Shown here: piece by piece, positions 9,130 to 17,991 of the stretch | How the letters are laid out: the number at the start of each line of letters is the position of its first letter | Numbering within the stretch: position 1 is the first letter of the stretch | Assembly: GCF_003987495.1 (NCBI RefSeq) | Contig: NZ_NGJU01000001.1 | Location: 62,001-126,000 of the forward strand | Direction of reading: 5' to 3' | DNA: 64,000 nucleotides | Origin: Vagococcus salmoninarum | Lineage (GTDB): Bacteria; Bacillota; Bacilli; Lactobacillales; Vagococcaceae | Translations under genes and position numbers: made by a program | The notes under the pieces: model-generated | What the model was told of the DNA's origin: nothing | The model's database searches: none | The model's input: the letters and a program-made list of their open reading frames with translations, nothing else

Positions 9130-9531
9130 TTAGTTTTTCAGATTTTGGTCCCCTTTAGCTTGCTTTACATTAACTGATTCTACTTTTTTTAGGGATTCTG
9201 CTCGGATTTTGAAGGCTTGCTCTGACTGAATCGAATCGTTATAACCAGTATAAGAAGAAAGCCAAGCAAGTGCAGTGACTTCTCCTGTAAGCTCTACTTC
9301 ATCATCATAAGAGAACGCTGTAGTATCAACAGTTTCTGGAACAGTAATATCAATTTGGTCATTTTTAGCTTCGGAATAGACAGTAATGCGTTGTTCACGA
9401 ACAAAATCTGTTCGGTTACCTTCTGTATCTGTTTCATAAATTTTTTGGCTATTCAAATAGAATAATTTTCCAAATGTTCTACGTGTATCAAAATCTTTCA
9501 CAATGTTATCTTCAAATTTTAAACTCATCAT
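9130..9531 (-). CDS. YdcP-family (DUF961) conjugation protein, Orf22-like
   Basis: The 133-residue soluble protein resembles the Orf22/Orf23 proteins of Tn916 and HelP of ICEBs1. In ICEBs1 the related small protein helps the host helicase unwind nicked element DNA during rolling-circle replication; that role is known there and inferred here. A second protein of the same family is encoded 12 bases upstream. The start ATG follows AGGAG with normal spacing; a second ATG directly after it is equally possible. The C-terminus is lysine-rich. Confidence 0.8.
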   Translation of the reverse strand: MMSLKFEDNIVKDFDTRRTFGKLFYLNSQKIYETDTEGNRTDFVREQRITVYSEAKNDQIDITVPETVDTTAFSYDDEVELTGEVTALAWLSSYTGYNDSIQSEQAFKIRAESLKKVESVNVKQAKGDQNLKN

Positions 9532-9543
9532 TTTTCTCCTTTT

Positions 9544-9864
9544 CTAGTTCAATGTCAGCAGTTGTTTAGCGAAAATTTGTAATTCAAGTGATCGACTAAC
9601 TGTTCCAATATTATTTCGTTTGGCACTAGGAACAAGTGTAACTTCACGCAGCTCGACTTCTTTACGACCTTCAAAACGTAGGGAGTTTCGTAAATTTGGA
9701 ACGATGATTTCAAAGTCAGGATGAAGAGCAGAGGAGGCTGTAAAAATGCGACAAGGGATTCTTTTTCCCTCTACATAAATTTCTCGTTCTTCTTTAACGG
9801 TTGCTTTGATTTTATTTCCTAATTGATTGTCCTTTAAGACAATGCTTGTGACACGATTGGACAT
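9544..9864 (-). CDS. YdcP-family (DUF961) conjugation protein, Orf23-like
   Basis: This 106-residue protein is the second YdcP-type protein of the pair, as in Tn916 orf23-orf22. It has a beta-rich composition (EREIYVEGKRIPCRIFTAS) without membrane segments. It is the first conserved gene of the conjugation operon after the adhesin gene, with AAGGAA upstream of its ATG. The likely role is in DNA processing before transfer, as a HelP-type helicase processivity factor, inferred from the family. Confidence 0.8.
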   Translation of the reverse strand: MSNRVTSIVLKDNQLGNKIKATVKEEREIYVEGKRIPCRIFTASSALHPDFEIIVPNLRNSLRFEGRKEVELREVTLVPSAKRNNIGTVSRSLELQIFAKQLLTLN

Positions 9865-9923
9865 CTTTTTTCCTTCTTTCTTTTTTATAATAAAAAAGAG
9901 ACATAGAACTGCCTCCGTTTTTT

Positions 9924-12617
9924 CTAATTATCGTTGTGATGCTTTTTCTTTTTGTTGTAAAGGTAATAGCCAGCAACTCCAGCTAACAATAAGCTCCCTA
10001 AAATAATTCCTGCAAAAGAAACAACTTCACCAGTTTGTGGTAAGCTTCCTGTTACAGAAGTTTCTTTTTTACTTGGAATCATTTCATTTGTCATGTTACA
10101 TTTGACAACCTCACCATCTTCTTGAATTTCAAACTTAATCGGCGTTTCGTCTATTTGATAGCCAGTAGGGGCTTTATATTCTTGGAAATAGTAAACTCCT
10201 CGTGGTAAGTTTTCAAAACTAAAACGACCTTGATGATCCGTCTTTCCTTCAATGATGATTTTTTTATCTTTATCAAGAATACGAACGCCTGTATCTGGTA
10301 GCTCTTTTCCATTGGAAACATCCGTTTTGGTTAGTTCAGCAATCCCTTTGACTAAATGATTTTTAATCTCCAGCAGTAGAAGTGGCTCTTGATTGGTTTG
10401 TGGTTCCTCAACTGGGGTAGTTTCATTCGTTAATGGCTTGTTTGGATTTTCTTCTTTCTTCTCTTCATTAAGGATTTCACTAAGTAAAGTTCCTTTACTG
10501 TCATAGACTTGAATTCCTTTTAGAGTAGAGACGATTTGATAGGTCTCAGGAGATAGAACATACTGTTCAGAAGCTGATTGTTTTTCTTTCAAATAGAATG
10601 TTCCCACAGGGATATTGGTAAAGGTAGCAAGAGATTGTTCATCTACAGTGACTGTTTGAATCACTTCTTTTTCCTCATTTTCTAAAGTGAAAATAGTGCC
10701 TTTTCCATTCCCTGTAAAAGCAAAATCATAGCCATTTTTTTCTTTTAAAGTGGCTTCTTCATTTACTTTTTTTAGTGAGAATTGGTTGAAGTGAAGCTTA
10801 TTTAGAAGTGGTACAGATTCATCCTCCAAGTTTTCTTTAGCAGCATAAATATCGATTACTTTTTCGGATTCGTGGTCAGCTGCTGTAAACTCAAATTCAT
10901 GACGGCTAGTATCAATATCATGAATTTCACCAGCATCTAATTCTTGAAAGTAATATTTTCCTTCCATTAATTGTTGCCTAGGGAACGTAAGTCCACCATC
11001 TTTTACTGTGCCAAAACCTAGTAGAGAATCAGCAGGCAGCACTGTTTTATCTGTCATTGTAAATGCTTGATTAGTAAACAGACCGAATATTTTGTCGTTG
11101 GCTTTGATCTCTTCTATAATTGGTTTATTTTCTTTCCACTCCTGAATCTGCTCTTCGTTTTTATGGAGAGTGATCTTTAGTTGTTGAAAATCGTTTTTTG
11201 CTTCAATAGATTGAGATACAAGTTCAACGTTTTGTCCTTCATAGGTGAATTCAAAAGGAAGCGGAGTGGTATTCATCAAATAGCCAGCAGGCGCAGCTGT
11301 TTCAATGGCTTCATATTTTCCGAGATAAAGTTTTGGCATATTCATTAGTTCACCATTGTTATCTGTTTGAACAGTGGCAACTACACTTCCTTTTTTTGCA
11401 TGAACATAGTTGCCTACTTTAATATCTTCACGAGCTTTGATGGTGAAAGTTACATCCGCCAGAGGAACATAATCGAAAGTGATTTCATGTAGCTTTCCAT
11501 ATTTTGAATCTTTGGTTGTAACACTAGAAGCTTTTTGCCCTGTTTTCTTTAGGTGAAGCAATCCTTGTTGGGCTTTATTTGCAAACACCACTTCAATTGT
11601 TTTATTGGGTTCAATCGTAATTTCTTTAGATTCGCCTTTATTTACAAAGCCATTGTTGGCAGTTACTTCGGTGATTTTTATTTTGGTACCAGCTTTTAAG
11701 TCATTTATTTGAGCTAAACCATTCGTATCAGTGACAATTTCTTTGGATTGTCCGTTAAACTCAAATTTCATTTTTGTATTGGGGACAGGCTGTCCGGTAT
11801 CCTCATCTACTTTTTTCAATTTGACATTACCGTTTAAATTGACTTTGATATTTAGCTGAAAGGAGCCGGCATTAGATAATTTGAAAGTAGCTACTTTTTG
11901 TTCATTGGGTTTGTTGAAAACAAAACTTGTACCAACATCATTCGCATTTGCGATATTGTACTGTAATTTTCCTGTTTCTTTCGATGAACTGGTTGCGGTT
12001 AACTTCAATTGGTTTCCGGATTTATTTAGTTGTAGATTAGCGGAATTGCTAGCTAGATTGCCATACTTACTTAAAACACCGTTTGTATCATTAAGTGTGA
12101 TTGTATCGCCAACATTTAACGTGATCGTCTGATTATTGAATGAAGGTTTTGTATTGTGCGCATTCACTTTTGCTAGAATTTCATTTTTCCGATTTTGATA
12201 GTTGGGAAGGGTGGTAGACAGTAGCTGATCGCCAAATGACTCCCAAATCATGTTTTGAGTGATTCCATAGTTTTCACTTGTAGGATTCGTTTTATAGCCA
12301 TAATAGGCAATCAGAGACAAACGGTCTTTTTCAGCAATAGTGAGTTCAGATGGATCAAAACCAGAACCGCCATTTAAAATGGTACCATGTTCGATACAAA
12401 AGGCAGGCTCACCCTCTGCTTTAATCATGTGAACACCATCATCTGTCCAATGAAGACCAGCAGGGTTCGCTAAATACCAAGTAGAAACGTAATCAGCAAT
12501 TCTTGTGTAGTTGACGGTAGCAGCAAGGACAGTGATAGGAGTAACAAAAAAACTAGCCATGATTACTATCAATGCGAGATAGCTGGCTAGTTTGTGCTTT
12601 TTATATTTAGTTGTCAT
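9924..12617 (-). CDS. LPXTG surface adhesin with thioester domain and CnaB repeats (EF1896-like)
   Basis: The 897-residue secreted protein starts with a signal peptide ending near residue 33 (VLAA). It continues with a thioester domain in which Cys74 (FCIEHG) and Gln121 (TQNMIWE) are the residues that form the internal Cys-Gln bond in this family. Several CnaB/SpaA-type domains follow (for example KLKKVDEDTGQPVPNTKM near 270 and ELTKTDVSNGKELPDTGV near 790), which normally carry Lys-Asn isopeptide bonds. The C-terminus has LPQTG, a hydrophobic helix and a KKKKHH tail for sortase anchoring. It is the first gene of the conjugation operon, 60 bases before the YdcP gene, so it probably aids donor-recipient or host contact. 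Confidence 0.92.
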   Translation of the reverse strand: MTTKYKKHKLASYLALIVIMASFFVTPITVLAATVNYTRIADYVSTWYLANPAGLHWTDDGVHMIKAEGEPAFCIEHGTILNGGSGFDPSELTIAEKDRLSLIAYYGYKTNPTSENYGITQNMIWESFGDQLLSTTLPNYQNRKNEILAKVNAHNTKPSFNNQTITLNVGDTITLNDTNGVLSKYGNLASNSANLQLNKSGNQLKLTATSSSKETGKLQYNIANANDVGTSFVFNKPNEQKVATFKLSNAGSFQLNIKVNLNGNVKLKKVDEDTGQPVPNTKMKFEFNGQSKEIVTDTNGLAQINDLKAGTKIKITEVTANNGFVNKGESKEITIEPNKTIEVVFANKAQQGLLHLKKTGQKASSVTTKDSKYGKLHEITFDYVPLADVTFTIKAREDIKVGNYVHAKKGSVVATVQTDNNGELMNMPKLYLGKYEAIETAAPAGYLMNTTPLPFEFTYEGQNVELVSQSIEAKNDFQQLKITLHKNEEQIQEWKENKPIIEEIKANDKIFGLFTNQAFTMTDKTVLPADSLLGFGTVKDGGLTFPRQQLMEGKYYFQELDAGEIHDIDTSRHEFEFTAADHESEKVIDIYAAKENLEDESVPLLNKLHFNQFSLKKVNEEATLKEKNGYDFAFTGNGKGTIFTLENEEKEVIQTVTVDEQSLATFTNIPVGTFYLKEKQSASEQYVLSPETYQIVSTLKGIQVYDSKGTLLSEILNEEKKEENPNKPLTNETTPVEEPQTNQEPLLLLEIKNHLVKGIAELTKTDVSNGKELPDTGVRILDKDKKIIIEGKTDHQGRFSFENLPRGVYYFQEYKAPTGYQIDETPIKFEIQEDGEVVKCNMTNEMIPSKKETSVTGSLPQTGEVVSFAGIILGSLLLAGVAGYYLYNKKKKHHNDN

Positions 12618-13028
12618 TGTTTCTTTTCCTCCTTGAGTTATTTTTGTTTTTTTTAGAGTTACGAGAGGGACTTCTGATTTTTTTGGACAAGTGTTTTGAT
12701 TCAGCTCCTTTAGATACTTATAATGGTATTTGATATCTTAGATATTTTGAAAAGTAATTGAATTATATATTTTCTGATAGTTATTAATTACTCTAACTGA
12801 AACTCTATTTAATTACGGCTAAAATGAAAGCCTTTTTTTGGAGCGAGAGAGTCGGTTTGGTTTCAGACTATTTTTGTACAAATTAAATTTTTATTTGTTT
12901 TTGTCGCTTCGTGAATTTGTTGACTTTTTATATTTAATAGTTCAATATTAAACTGAATAGTCTGGATATAGTTGAAACTGAATATATGTCTTCAATAAAC
13001 AGATGCATATCATTAAGGAGAGAACATT
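12618..13028. promoter_or_regulatory. Divergent control region between ICE operon and DprA-like gene
   Basis: This AT-rich 411-bp gap separates two divergent operons. On the plus strand TTGACT (12920-12925) stands 17 bases before CAATAT (12943-12948), a plausible promoter for the DprA-like gene. An inverted repeat TTTAATA (12933-12939) / TATTAAA (12946-12952) overlaps its -10 box and looks like an operator. AAACTGAATA and GAAACTGAATA recur nearby. The minus-strand promoter of the adhesin operon must also lie here but is not clear. No gene is visible in the gap. Confidence 0.4.
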
Positions 13029-13895
13029 ATGCAAGAAAATATACGGAGTGAATTGTTTTTTTTAAAGCAGTTTGGATTTAATGATATTTTATTACAACAT
13101 ATATTTCTTTCTGGACTAGATCCTATACAGGTGATTTTTAAGAAAGATATCGATTTAGAAATCAATTTAGAAGATCTTTTTTCTGAAAAGGAAAAAAAGA
13201 TATCAAATGATTTCATAGCCTATGAAGATTTTAAAAAAAATTTGTTTTCTAATGAGTCTTTTTTGGTGAAAAATAGTAAAAATAAAATTTTTTTTAAATA
13301 TGATAGGAATGAAATAACTGAAATAGTCCCAGAAAAAATAATGCCTCTTTTTATTTATTGTAAAGGTGATACATCGTTGTTAACAAAGGACAAAAAACGC
13401 ATGGCAATAATTGGAACACGCCATCCGTCAAAAAAAACAATTGAGATAACACAGAAATTGACTCAAAAATTTGTTGAAGCCGGTTTTGTTATTGTGAGCG
13501 GTTTAGCAGAAGGAACTGACACAATTGCTCATGAGACAGCATTAAAAAATAATGGTAAAACAATTGCTATATTACCAACAAATTTCAATAAAATTTATCC
13601 TAAAAGTAATAAGAAACTTTCGGATAAGATAGTAGAAGATGGGTTACTATTAACTGCTATTGGTCCTAAAGAGAATACTTATAAATCGAGTTTTTTGGAA
13701 AGAAACCAATACGTGGCAAATGTGAGTGATGTAGTTTTAGTTACGGAAACTAATTTAAAAAGTGGAACAATGAATACAATTAGAAATGCAAGTGAGGCAG
13801 CTAAAAAAATATTATTTGTAGACCAAAATGATGAAAAAATTAATAATAAAATTTATGAATTTGGAGGAGAGATGTTAAATGCCGATTATGAATAA
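13029..13895 (+). CDS. DprA/Smf-family protein (SLOG-type Rossmann fold), accessory paralogue
   Basis: The 288-residue protein has a poorly conserved N-terminal part of about 110 residues, followed by a DprA/Smf core: AIIGTRHPS near residue 126, SGLAEGTDTIAHETAL near 157, AILPTNFNKIYPKSNKKL, and a final SGTMNTIRNA segment. House-keeping DprA loads RecA on incoming single-stranded DNA. Here the gene is very AT-rich, lies beside mobile-element genes and overlaps a phosphoribosyltransferase gene, so it is more likely an accessory, defence-type SLOG protein. AAGGAGAG precedes the ATG. I recall DprA-phosphoribosyltransferase pairs being listed among candidate anti-phage systems; this could not be checked. 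Confidence 0.8.
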   Translation: MQENIRSELFFLKQFGFNDILLQHIFLSGLDPIQVIFKKDIDLEINLEDLFSEKEKKISNDFIAYEDFKKNLFSNESFLVKNSKNKIFFKYDRNEITEIVPEKIMPLFIYCKGDTSLLTKDKKRMAIIGTRHPSKKTIEITQKLTQKFVEAGFVIVSGLAEGTDTIAHETALKNNGKTIAILPTNFNKIYPKSNKKLSDKIVEDGLLLTAIGPKENTYKSSFLERNQYVANVSDVVLVTETNLKSGTMNTIRNASEAAKKILFVDQNDEKINNKIYEFGGEMLNADYE

Positions 13896-15042
13896 AGTTG
13901 TAATTATGTCGAAATTATTTTTGTTTAATTCAGATAATCAACTGATCCAAGATAATTTATGGATTGTAGATTTTTTTGCAGACCAGGAGATAGAAATTGC
14001 TATTCTGGCAAGAAGTGCTTCAGTTAGAACAATGAAAAATCAGATACCTGAAAATTTTGAAAATAAAATAGCATTTGTGGACAGAAACCCACAAACTAAA
14101 AAAGCAATTATTGAGTTGAAAAATAAAGGAATAGTAGTTGCGGTAATAGGACTTGTAGATGAGGATGCCATTTTTGCATTCAACTGCAAATTGCCATTAT
14201 TTAATCCAGAAAAAATGATTAATCAGAGATCAAATATTTCTGAAAAAGTTAAAAAATACGGACTACCTGTTATTGATTTTCAAAATGTTGTAGATTGTTT
14301 TAAAGCTTTTGACGTCCATCAAGGAAATTATTTTGAGATGCATATAAATGACCAGTACAGTGTTATGAGTTTGAATAATGCAAATACATTCTATCGACCA
14401 GAAGAAGAAGCTAGAATAAAAGAAATTTTTGAAGCTAATCTAAAGGGAAATGAATTTTCAAGAGATCAAAGAATTCTACTTATACTGCTATTTCATTTAA
14501 TAAATGAAGTAACTACAAATAGTTACTATCAAGATGTAGATTACTGGGGAACGTTCCCTTCATCTAATCCTAGTAATACAGAAACGTCTATTTCTTTTTT
14601 GAAAGAGGCAGTCAGAGTTATTGTAAGTGGTGGCCCAAGAACTGGACCAGAGATACTAATCAGGCATACTGCTATGAAGTCAAAACATAGTAGTGGTTTA
14701 TCGAGATTGCAGCAAAAATGCAATAGAGATTTTGAAACATTGAAGATTAATGATTCTTTAGTAGATAGGATTAAAGGAAAAGTTATTTGTATTATTGATG
14801 ATTATATAACCAACGGCTATTCTGCTGAGGCAGCTAAACACTTGTTACTAAGTGCGGGTGCTAAAAAAGTTATTTTTCTTTCTATTGGTAAATTTGGGAG
14901 CAAATATTTTTTAACAAATTATGATTTGAATGAAGCAAGTTACGAATTTATTGGCGAAGAATTATTTCAAGGAAATTCAAGAGGTAATTTTTATGACAAA
15001 TATAATGATAATGAAATCTTAAACTTTACAGATTTAGTTTGA
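13879..15042 (+). CDS. HAD-like plus phosphoribosyltransferase-domain protein
   Basis: The 387-residue product overlaps the DprA-like gene by 17 bases, so the two are co-translated. The C-terminal third has the PRPP-binding signature of type I phosphoribosyltransferases, VICIIDDYITNGYSAEAA near residues 300-318. The N-terminal half looks like a Rossmann or HAD-like domain (LFLFNSDNQLI near residue 13), but this is weak. In-frame ATGs at 13888 and 13906 are alternative starts; GGAGGAGAG upstream fits 13879. In a defence setting the pair could sense or modify nucleotides or nucleic acids; this is inference. The AT content matches its partner and differs from the chromosomal genes to the right. 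Confidence 0.75.
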   Translation: MPIMNKVVIMSKLFLFNSDNQLIQDNLWIVDFFADQEIEIAILARSASVRTMKNQIPENFENKIAFVDRNPQTKKAIIELKNKGIVVAVIGLVDEDAIFAFNCKLPLFNPEKMINQRSNISEKVKKYGLPVIDFQNVVDCFKAFDVHQGNYFEMHINDQYSVMSLNNANTFYRPEEEARIKEIFEANLKGNEFSRDQRILLILLFHLINEVTTNSYYQDVDYWGTFPSSNPSNTETSISFLKEAVRVIVSGGPRTGPEILIRHTAMKSKHSSGLSRLQQKCNRDFETLKINDSLVDRIKGKVICIIDDYITNGYSAEAAKHLLLSAGAKKVIFLSIGKFGSKYFLTNYDLNEASYEFIGEELFQGNSRGNFYDKYNDNEILNFTDLV

Positions 15043-15302
15043 AATTTTTAGGGACTTTAATAAAATCATTAGTATTCGTTCCAGCTCGCAATTTTCTTAC
15101 TAAAAACTATCCAAAACATCCATATTTTTCTAATTAAAAAAGTTTGAAACTAAATCAAAACTAACTACAATTGACAAAAATTACTAGAATTTCGCAGCAT
15201 TCACAGAAGAACCAGAATGCCGGTATACCAACGTTTAGAGCTTGTCAGTAGTTCTGAGAAAAGCAAGCCTTTTGCTGGAAGGGTCAGTTGGGTAATTCAT
15301 TT

Positions 15303-15350
15303 ACAACCGTTAGAAACGCTGATATATAGCGTTTTTAACGGTTGTTTTCT
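15303..15350 (+). terminator. Long hairpin overlapping the integrase 3' end
   Basis: ACAACCGTTA (15303-15312) pairs with TAACGGTTGT (15336-15345), and inside it AAACGCT (15314-15320) pairs with AGCGTTT (15328-15334); T-rich sequence follows on the plus strand. It could terminate transcription from the DprA/phosphoribosyltransferase operon. It also covers the stop codon of the convergent integrase gene. Confidence 0.6.
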
Positions 15351-16573
15351 TTTGTCTTGAAAAATATTGATCCAAATATTGCTCCATCAGCTGAAAATTG
15401 CTCCAATTTTACGATGGGAGAGCGTTTTTTTTGTTCTGAGAGGTGGGTATAAATATCCATTGTTGTTTTTAAATTTTTGTGGCGTAGTCGGTACTGGGCA
15501 TCTTTTGGATCGACTCCTAATTCATAGAGTAAGGTGGCTTGGGAATGTCTAAAACCATGTGGTGAAATTCGGTGGAGCCCTCTTTTTTGTAGTTCCTCTT
15601 GATTTCGATCAAAGAAGCGTAGAAGCCAATCGTTAGGCGTGCCACGGCCATAGTGTTTGCCAGTTTTAGGACTAGGAAATAAATAAGTGTTGGGTTGAAA
15701 GTAAGTGAGGTTGCCGTAGTTGTCAAAAGAGTTGCGATCTTTAATTAACTTTTGAACGTAATTAAAGGTATCATCATCGAGGTAAACGAGGTTTTTTGAC
15801 TCTTCAGTTTTAGGAAAATAGGAAAGGTAAGTGTGGCCTTTTTCATCTTCCGCTAAAGTTTTAGTCACATCAAGGGCTTTTTCGGCTTTCAAGACGTCAC
15901 TTTCAAATAAGGCTAAAGCTTCACCACGTCGTAAACCAGTGAAAGCTAATAAGCGAAAGTATACAAAGCGGTGGTACTCTTCGATCTCTTTGTAAGCCTC
16001 TAAAAAAGTCATGAGCTGCTCTGGAGTGTAAAAGTTTTCATCAGAGGCAAGACGCTTTTTTTTGTACTGAAAGGTTGTCTTACTCATTAAAATATAGTCC
16101 ATGGGATTGGTATCGATTTATCGTTTAGTAATAGCAAAGTCTAACACCGCTTTGATTTGATTCTTTATCTTCCGATGATCCTTCCGTCTTTTTCTTAAAA
16201 GGTCAAAAGTTTTTTGACAATCATCAATGTCAATCTGATCAACATAAATGGCACCTAAAATTGGACGGGCATGTTTATTAATTTCATCGGTAAACTTTTT
16301 ATACGTTCCTGGTTTTACGCCGCTGTCTTTGTAATAAGAGAAGTATTCTGTGGCAAGTTGGTTGAAGGTGACTTGTTTCTTTGGTTTAAGCTTTTTTGAT
16401 TGGCGGAGCTGCTGGACTTGTCGTTCGTAATCAAGTTTTGCTGCTGCTTTTGATTGAAATCCTTTTTTTCGTGGTTTGACGTAAGCACCTGTTTTAGGAT
16501 TGACTCCTAAGTAACCGTGATAGCTCCAGCGCTCTTTGCCAGTGGCAGTGAGGTATTTTTTATAGGTAACCAT
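15335..16573 (-). pseudogene. int: Tyrosine recombinase (integrase) split by one in-frame TAA
   Basis: Read on the minus strand, the first part (from ATG at 16571-16573, with AAAGGA upstream) encodes an arm-binding and SAM-like core-binding region ending ...DFAITKR. A TAA at 16118-16120 follows, and the same frame goes on without a shift as IDTNPMDYILMSK and the catalytic domain. The catalytic residues are present: R in FTGLRRGEALAL, H..R in SPHGFRHSQATLL, and the tyrosine in TTMDIYTHLSE. IDTNPMDYI is the usual junction in this family, so the stop is a single nonsense change. An ATG five codons after the stop could restart the C-terminal half, but without the DNA-binding half it should not work. 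Confidence 0.85.
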
Positions 16574-16610
16574 GTCTTGTCCTTTCTTTTTATCTGCAAA
16601 CATCTTCGCA

Positions 16611-16639
16611 TTGAAACACAAATGTGTTCATGTTATAGT
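16611..16639 (+). promoter_or_regulatory. relBE promoter with operator palindrome in the spacer
   Basis: TTGAAA (16611-16616) and TATAGT (16634-16639) are separated by exactly 17 bases. The spacer holds an inverted repeat AACACA-AA-TGTGTT (15 bases starting at 16615), a typical operator site for an antitoxin or toxin-antitoxin complex that represses its own operon. The promoter lies in the 99-bp gap between the divergent integrase and the antitoxin gene. Confidence 0.7.
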
Positions 16640-16672
16640 GACTATAAGAAAAACTAAAAGGAGGTTTTGAAG

Positions 16673-16900
16673 ATGGCGACTATTACTGTGCGAGTGACTG
16701 ATGAAGAAAAAGCCTTTCTAGATCAAATGGCAGCGTTTGAAGGAAAAAGTCTATCTGAATTGTTAAAAACAAAGACGCTGGCTTCTTTGGAAGATGCCTA
16801 CGATGCTCATGTTGGCGATATGGCCTATGAAGAGTACCTTAAAAATCCTAAAACTCGTCCGTTATCAGATTTAATGACGGAGTACGGAGTTGAGACATAA
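16673..16900 (+). CDS. relB: RelB-type antitoxin (ribbon-helix-helix family)
   Basis: The 75-residue protein has an N-terminal MetJ/Arc-like ribbon-helix-helix (ATITVRVTDEEKAFLDQMA) that binds DNA, followed by an acidic, flexible C-terminal tail (DMAYEEYLKNPKTRPLSDLM) of the kind that wraps the toxin. The start is ATG 16673, nine bases after AAAGGAGG; an in-frame TTG two codons earlier has no spacing for that site. The stop overlaps the toxin start in a TAATG arrangement. Family: RelB/DUF6290. Confidence 0.85.
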   Translation: MATITVRVTDEEKAFLDQMAAFEGKSLSELLKTKTLASLEDAYDAHVGDMAYEEYLKNPKTRPLSDLMTEYGVET

Positions 16901-17166
16901 TGACGTACCGAGTCCGAACAACGGAGCAATTTGATAAACAATTGTCAAAACTAGATAAGTTTGCGAGTCGAACTATTTTGAAATGGTTAGCAAAGAATCT
17001 TGAAGGAGTTGCTAATCCTAGGTCCATAGGTAAGAGGCTAGTAGGTAATTATTCTGGCAAATGGCGTTATCGGGTGGGGGACTATCGAGTCATCTGTAAG
17101 ATAGAGGATGAAGAATTAATTGTATTGGCATTGGAAGTGGGACATCGAAAAAAAGTCTATAAGTAA
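16900..17166 (+). CDS. relE: RelE/ParE-superfamily toxin
   Basis: The 88-residue basic protein has the full RelE fold pattern: YRVRTTEQFDKQLSKLD at the start, an SIGKRLVGNYSGKWRYRVGDYR core and the VGHRKKVYK C-terminus. RelE toxins cut mRNA in the ribosomal A site; the RYRVGDYR arginines and the C-terminal lysine-tyrosine are the residues usually needed. Start and antitoxin stop overlap by one base, so the pair is translationally coupled. A strong terminator follows. A decayed copy of this pair lies at 28.33-28.63 kb. Confidence 0.88.
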   Translation: MTYRVRTTEQFDKQLSKLDKFASRTILKWLAKNLEGVANPRSIGKRLVGNYSGKWRYRVGDYRVICKIEDEELIVLALEVGHRKKVYK

Positions 17167-17167
17167 T

Positions 17168-17213
17168 CGATGCAAAAGCTCTTTAATAAACAAAAGAGCT
17201 TTTTTGTGCATCG
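17168..17213 (+). terminator. Terminator after relE
   Basis: An AAAGCTCTTT / AAAGAGCTTTT stem with an outer CGATGCA / TGTGCATCG pairing ends in a T run directly after the relE stop codon. It is a typical intrinsic terminator. Confidence 0.8.
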
Positions 17214-17298
17214 TCGAGGAATTGTAATAGAGGGTTCGAAGAACTAAGTATAGTAAAAAAAATTAAAGGTGGCGACTAACAGGTAAGCAAGAACAGTC

Positions 17299-17436
17299 TT
17301 GGAAAAACCAATTCCACCTAAGGCATATCAAACGGCTAATCATGTTTATATCAAAAAATTGGAAGGGGTTATTGATGCTAATCTCGGAGACTTGGTCATT
17401 ACTGGTATTACAAATAAACCACGTTCTTTAAATTGA
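17299..17436 (+). pseudogene. Fragment of a phage-type gene (C-terminal piece)
   Basis: A 45-codon open stretch from TTG at 17299 to TGA at 17434-17436 encodes LEKPIPPKAYQTANHVYIKK, LEGVIDANLGDLVITGITNK and PRSLN. The YIKKLEGVIDANLGDLVITG pattern recalls the small phage proteins with an ETLEG-x-PGDWIITGV motif. There is no upstream reading frame and no ribosome binding site, so it is a remnant. The assignment rests on this short motif from memory. Confidence 0.4.
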
Positions 17437-17446
17437 ATGAATTTAT

Positions 17447-17770
17447 TTATTTGAAGTAATGGTACTCGGTCAATCTAATCTTACATGTTTCTAGTTCGTC
17501 CTCAGAAAACAGTGAACTAAATTTTTCGCAATTATCCCAAACAACGGCTTCGACAGTCAAATCAAGTCGCTTATGCTCATAGAGTTTCATAAACCCATCT
17601 GATAATTGATTTCTGTTCAAGGGCCTGATCAGTTTCTTTACAGCAGCTAATGCCCCAATAGTGGCTACTTCTTGTATGAAATAAGTAGGTCGATAGATTT
17701 TTAAAGTCTCTTGTAAACTTTGGCGGATGACTTCTTCAAAGTCACTTTCTAAATTATTTTCTGTAGTCAT
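17447..17770 (-). CDS. Small protein of unknown function
   Basis: The 107-residue soluble acidic protein has no signal peptide, membrane helix or motif I recognise. The ATG (17768-17770) has AGGAG at good spacing, and the codon use is normal, so it is probably a real gene. It lies between the relBE pair and the type I restriction genes, transcribed on the opposite strand. It may be a small regulator or an accessory of the island. No function is proposed. Confidence 0.6.
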   Translation of the reverse strand: MTTENNLESDFEEVIRQSLQETLKIYRPTYFIQEVATIGALAAVKKLIRPLNRNQLSDGFMKLYEHKRLDLTVEAVVWDNCEKFSSLFSEDELETCKIRLTEYHYFK

Positions 17771-17991
17771 GTTATTTTCTCCTGTCTTATTAAGTTAATC
17801 GTTATAGTTTGCGCTTTCATTCCTTAGTATATCATATAAAACAATCTATAATAAGCCTTAATGAGTGCAGAAAAACTTATCAGAGCATGTTATAATTGGT
17901 AGTGTATACGTAATTTAGAAAGTATTTAATTATCAAAAGTTAAAAATATAACTAATAAAAATCAGTAATTAAGGAAAGGCTGGCCCACTGA

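Noticed and set aside
15190-15300. A short frame MPVYQRLELVSSSEKSKPFA in the gap before the integrase as a gene
   Set aside because: It is short, has no ribosome binding site and no recognisable family. The stretch is more likely an element end.
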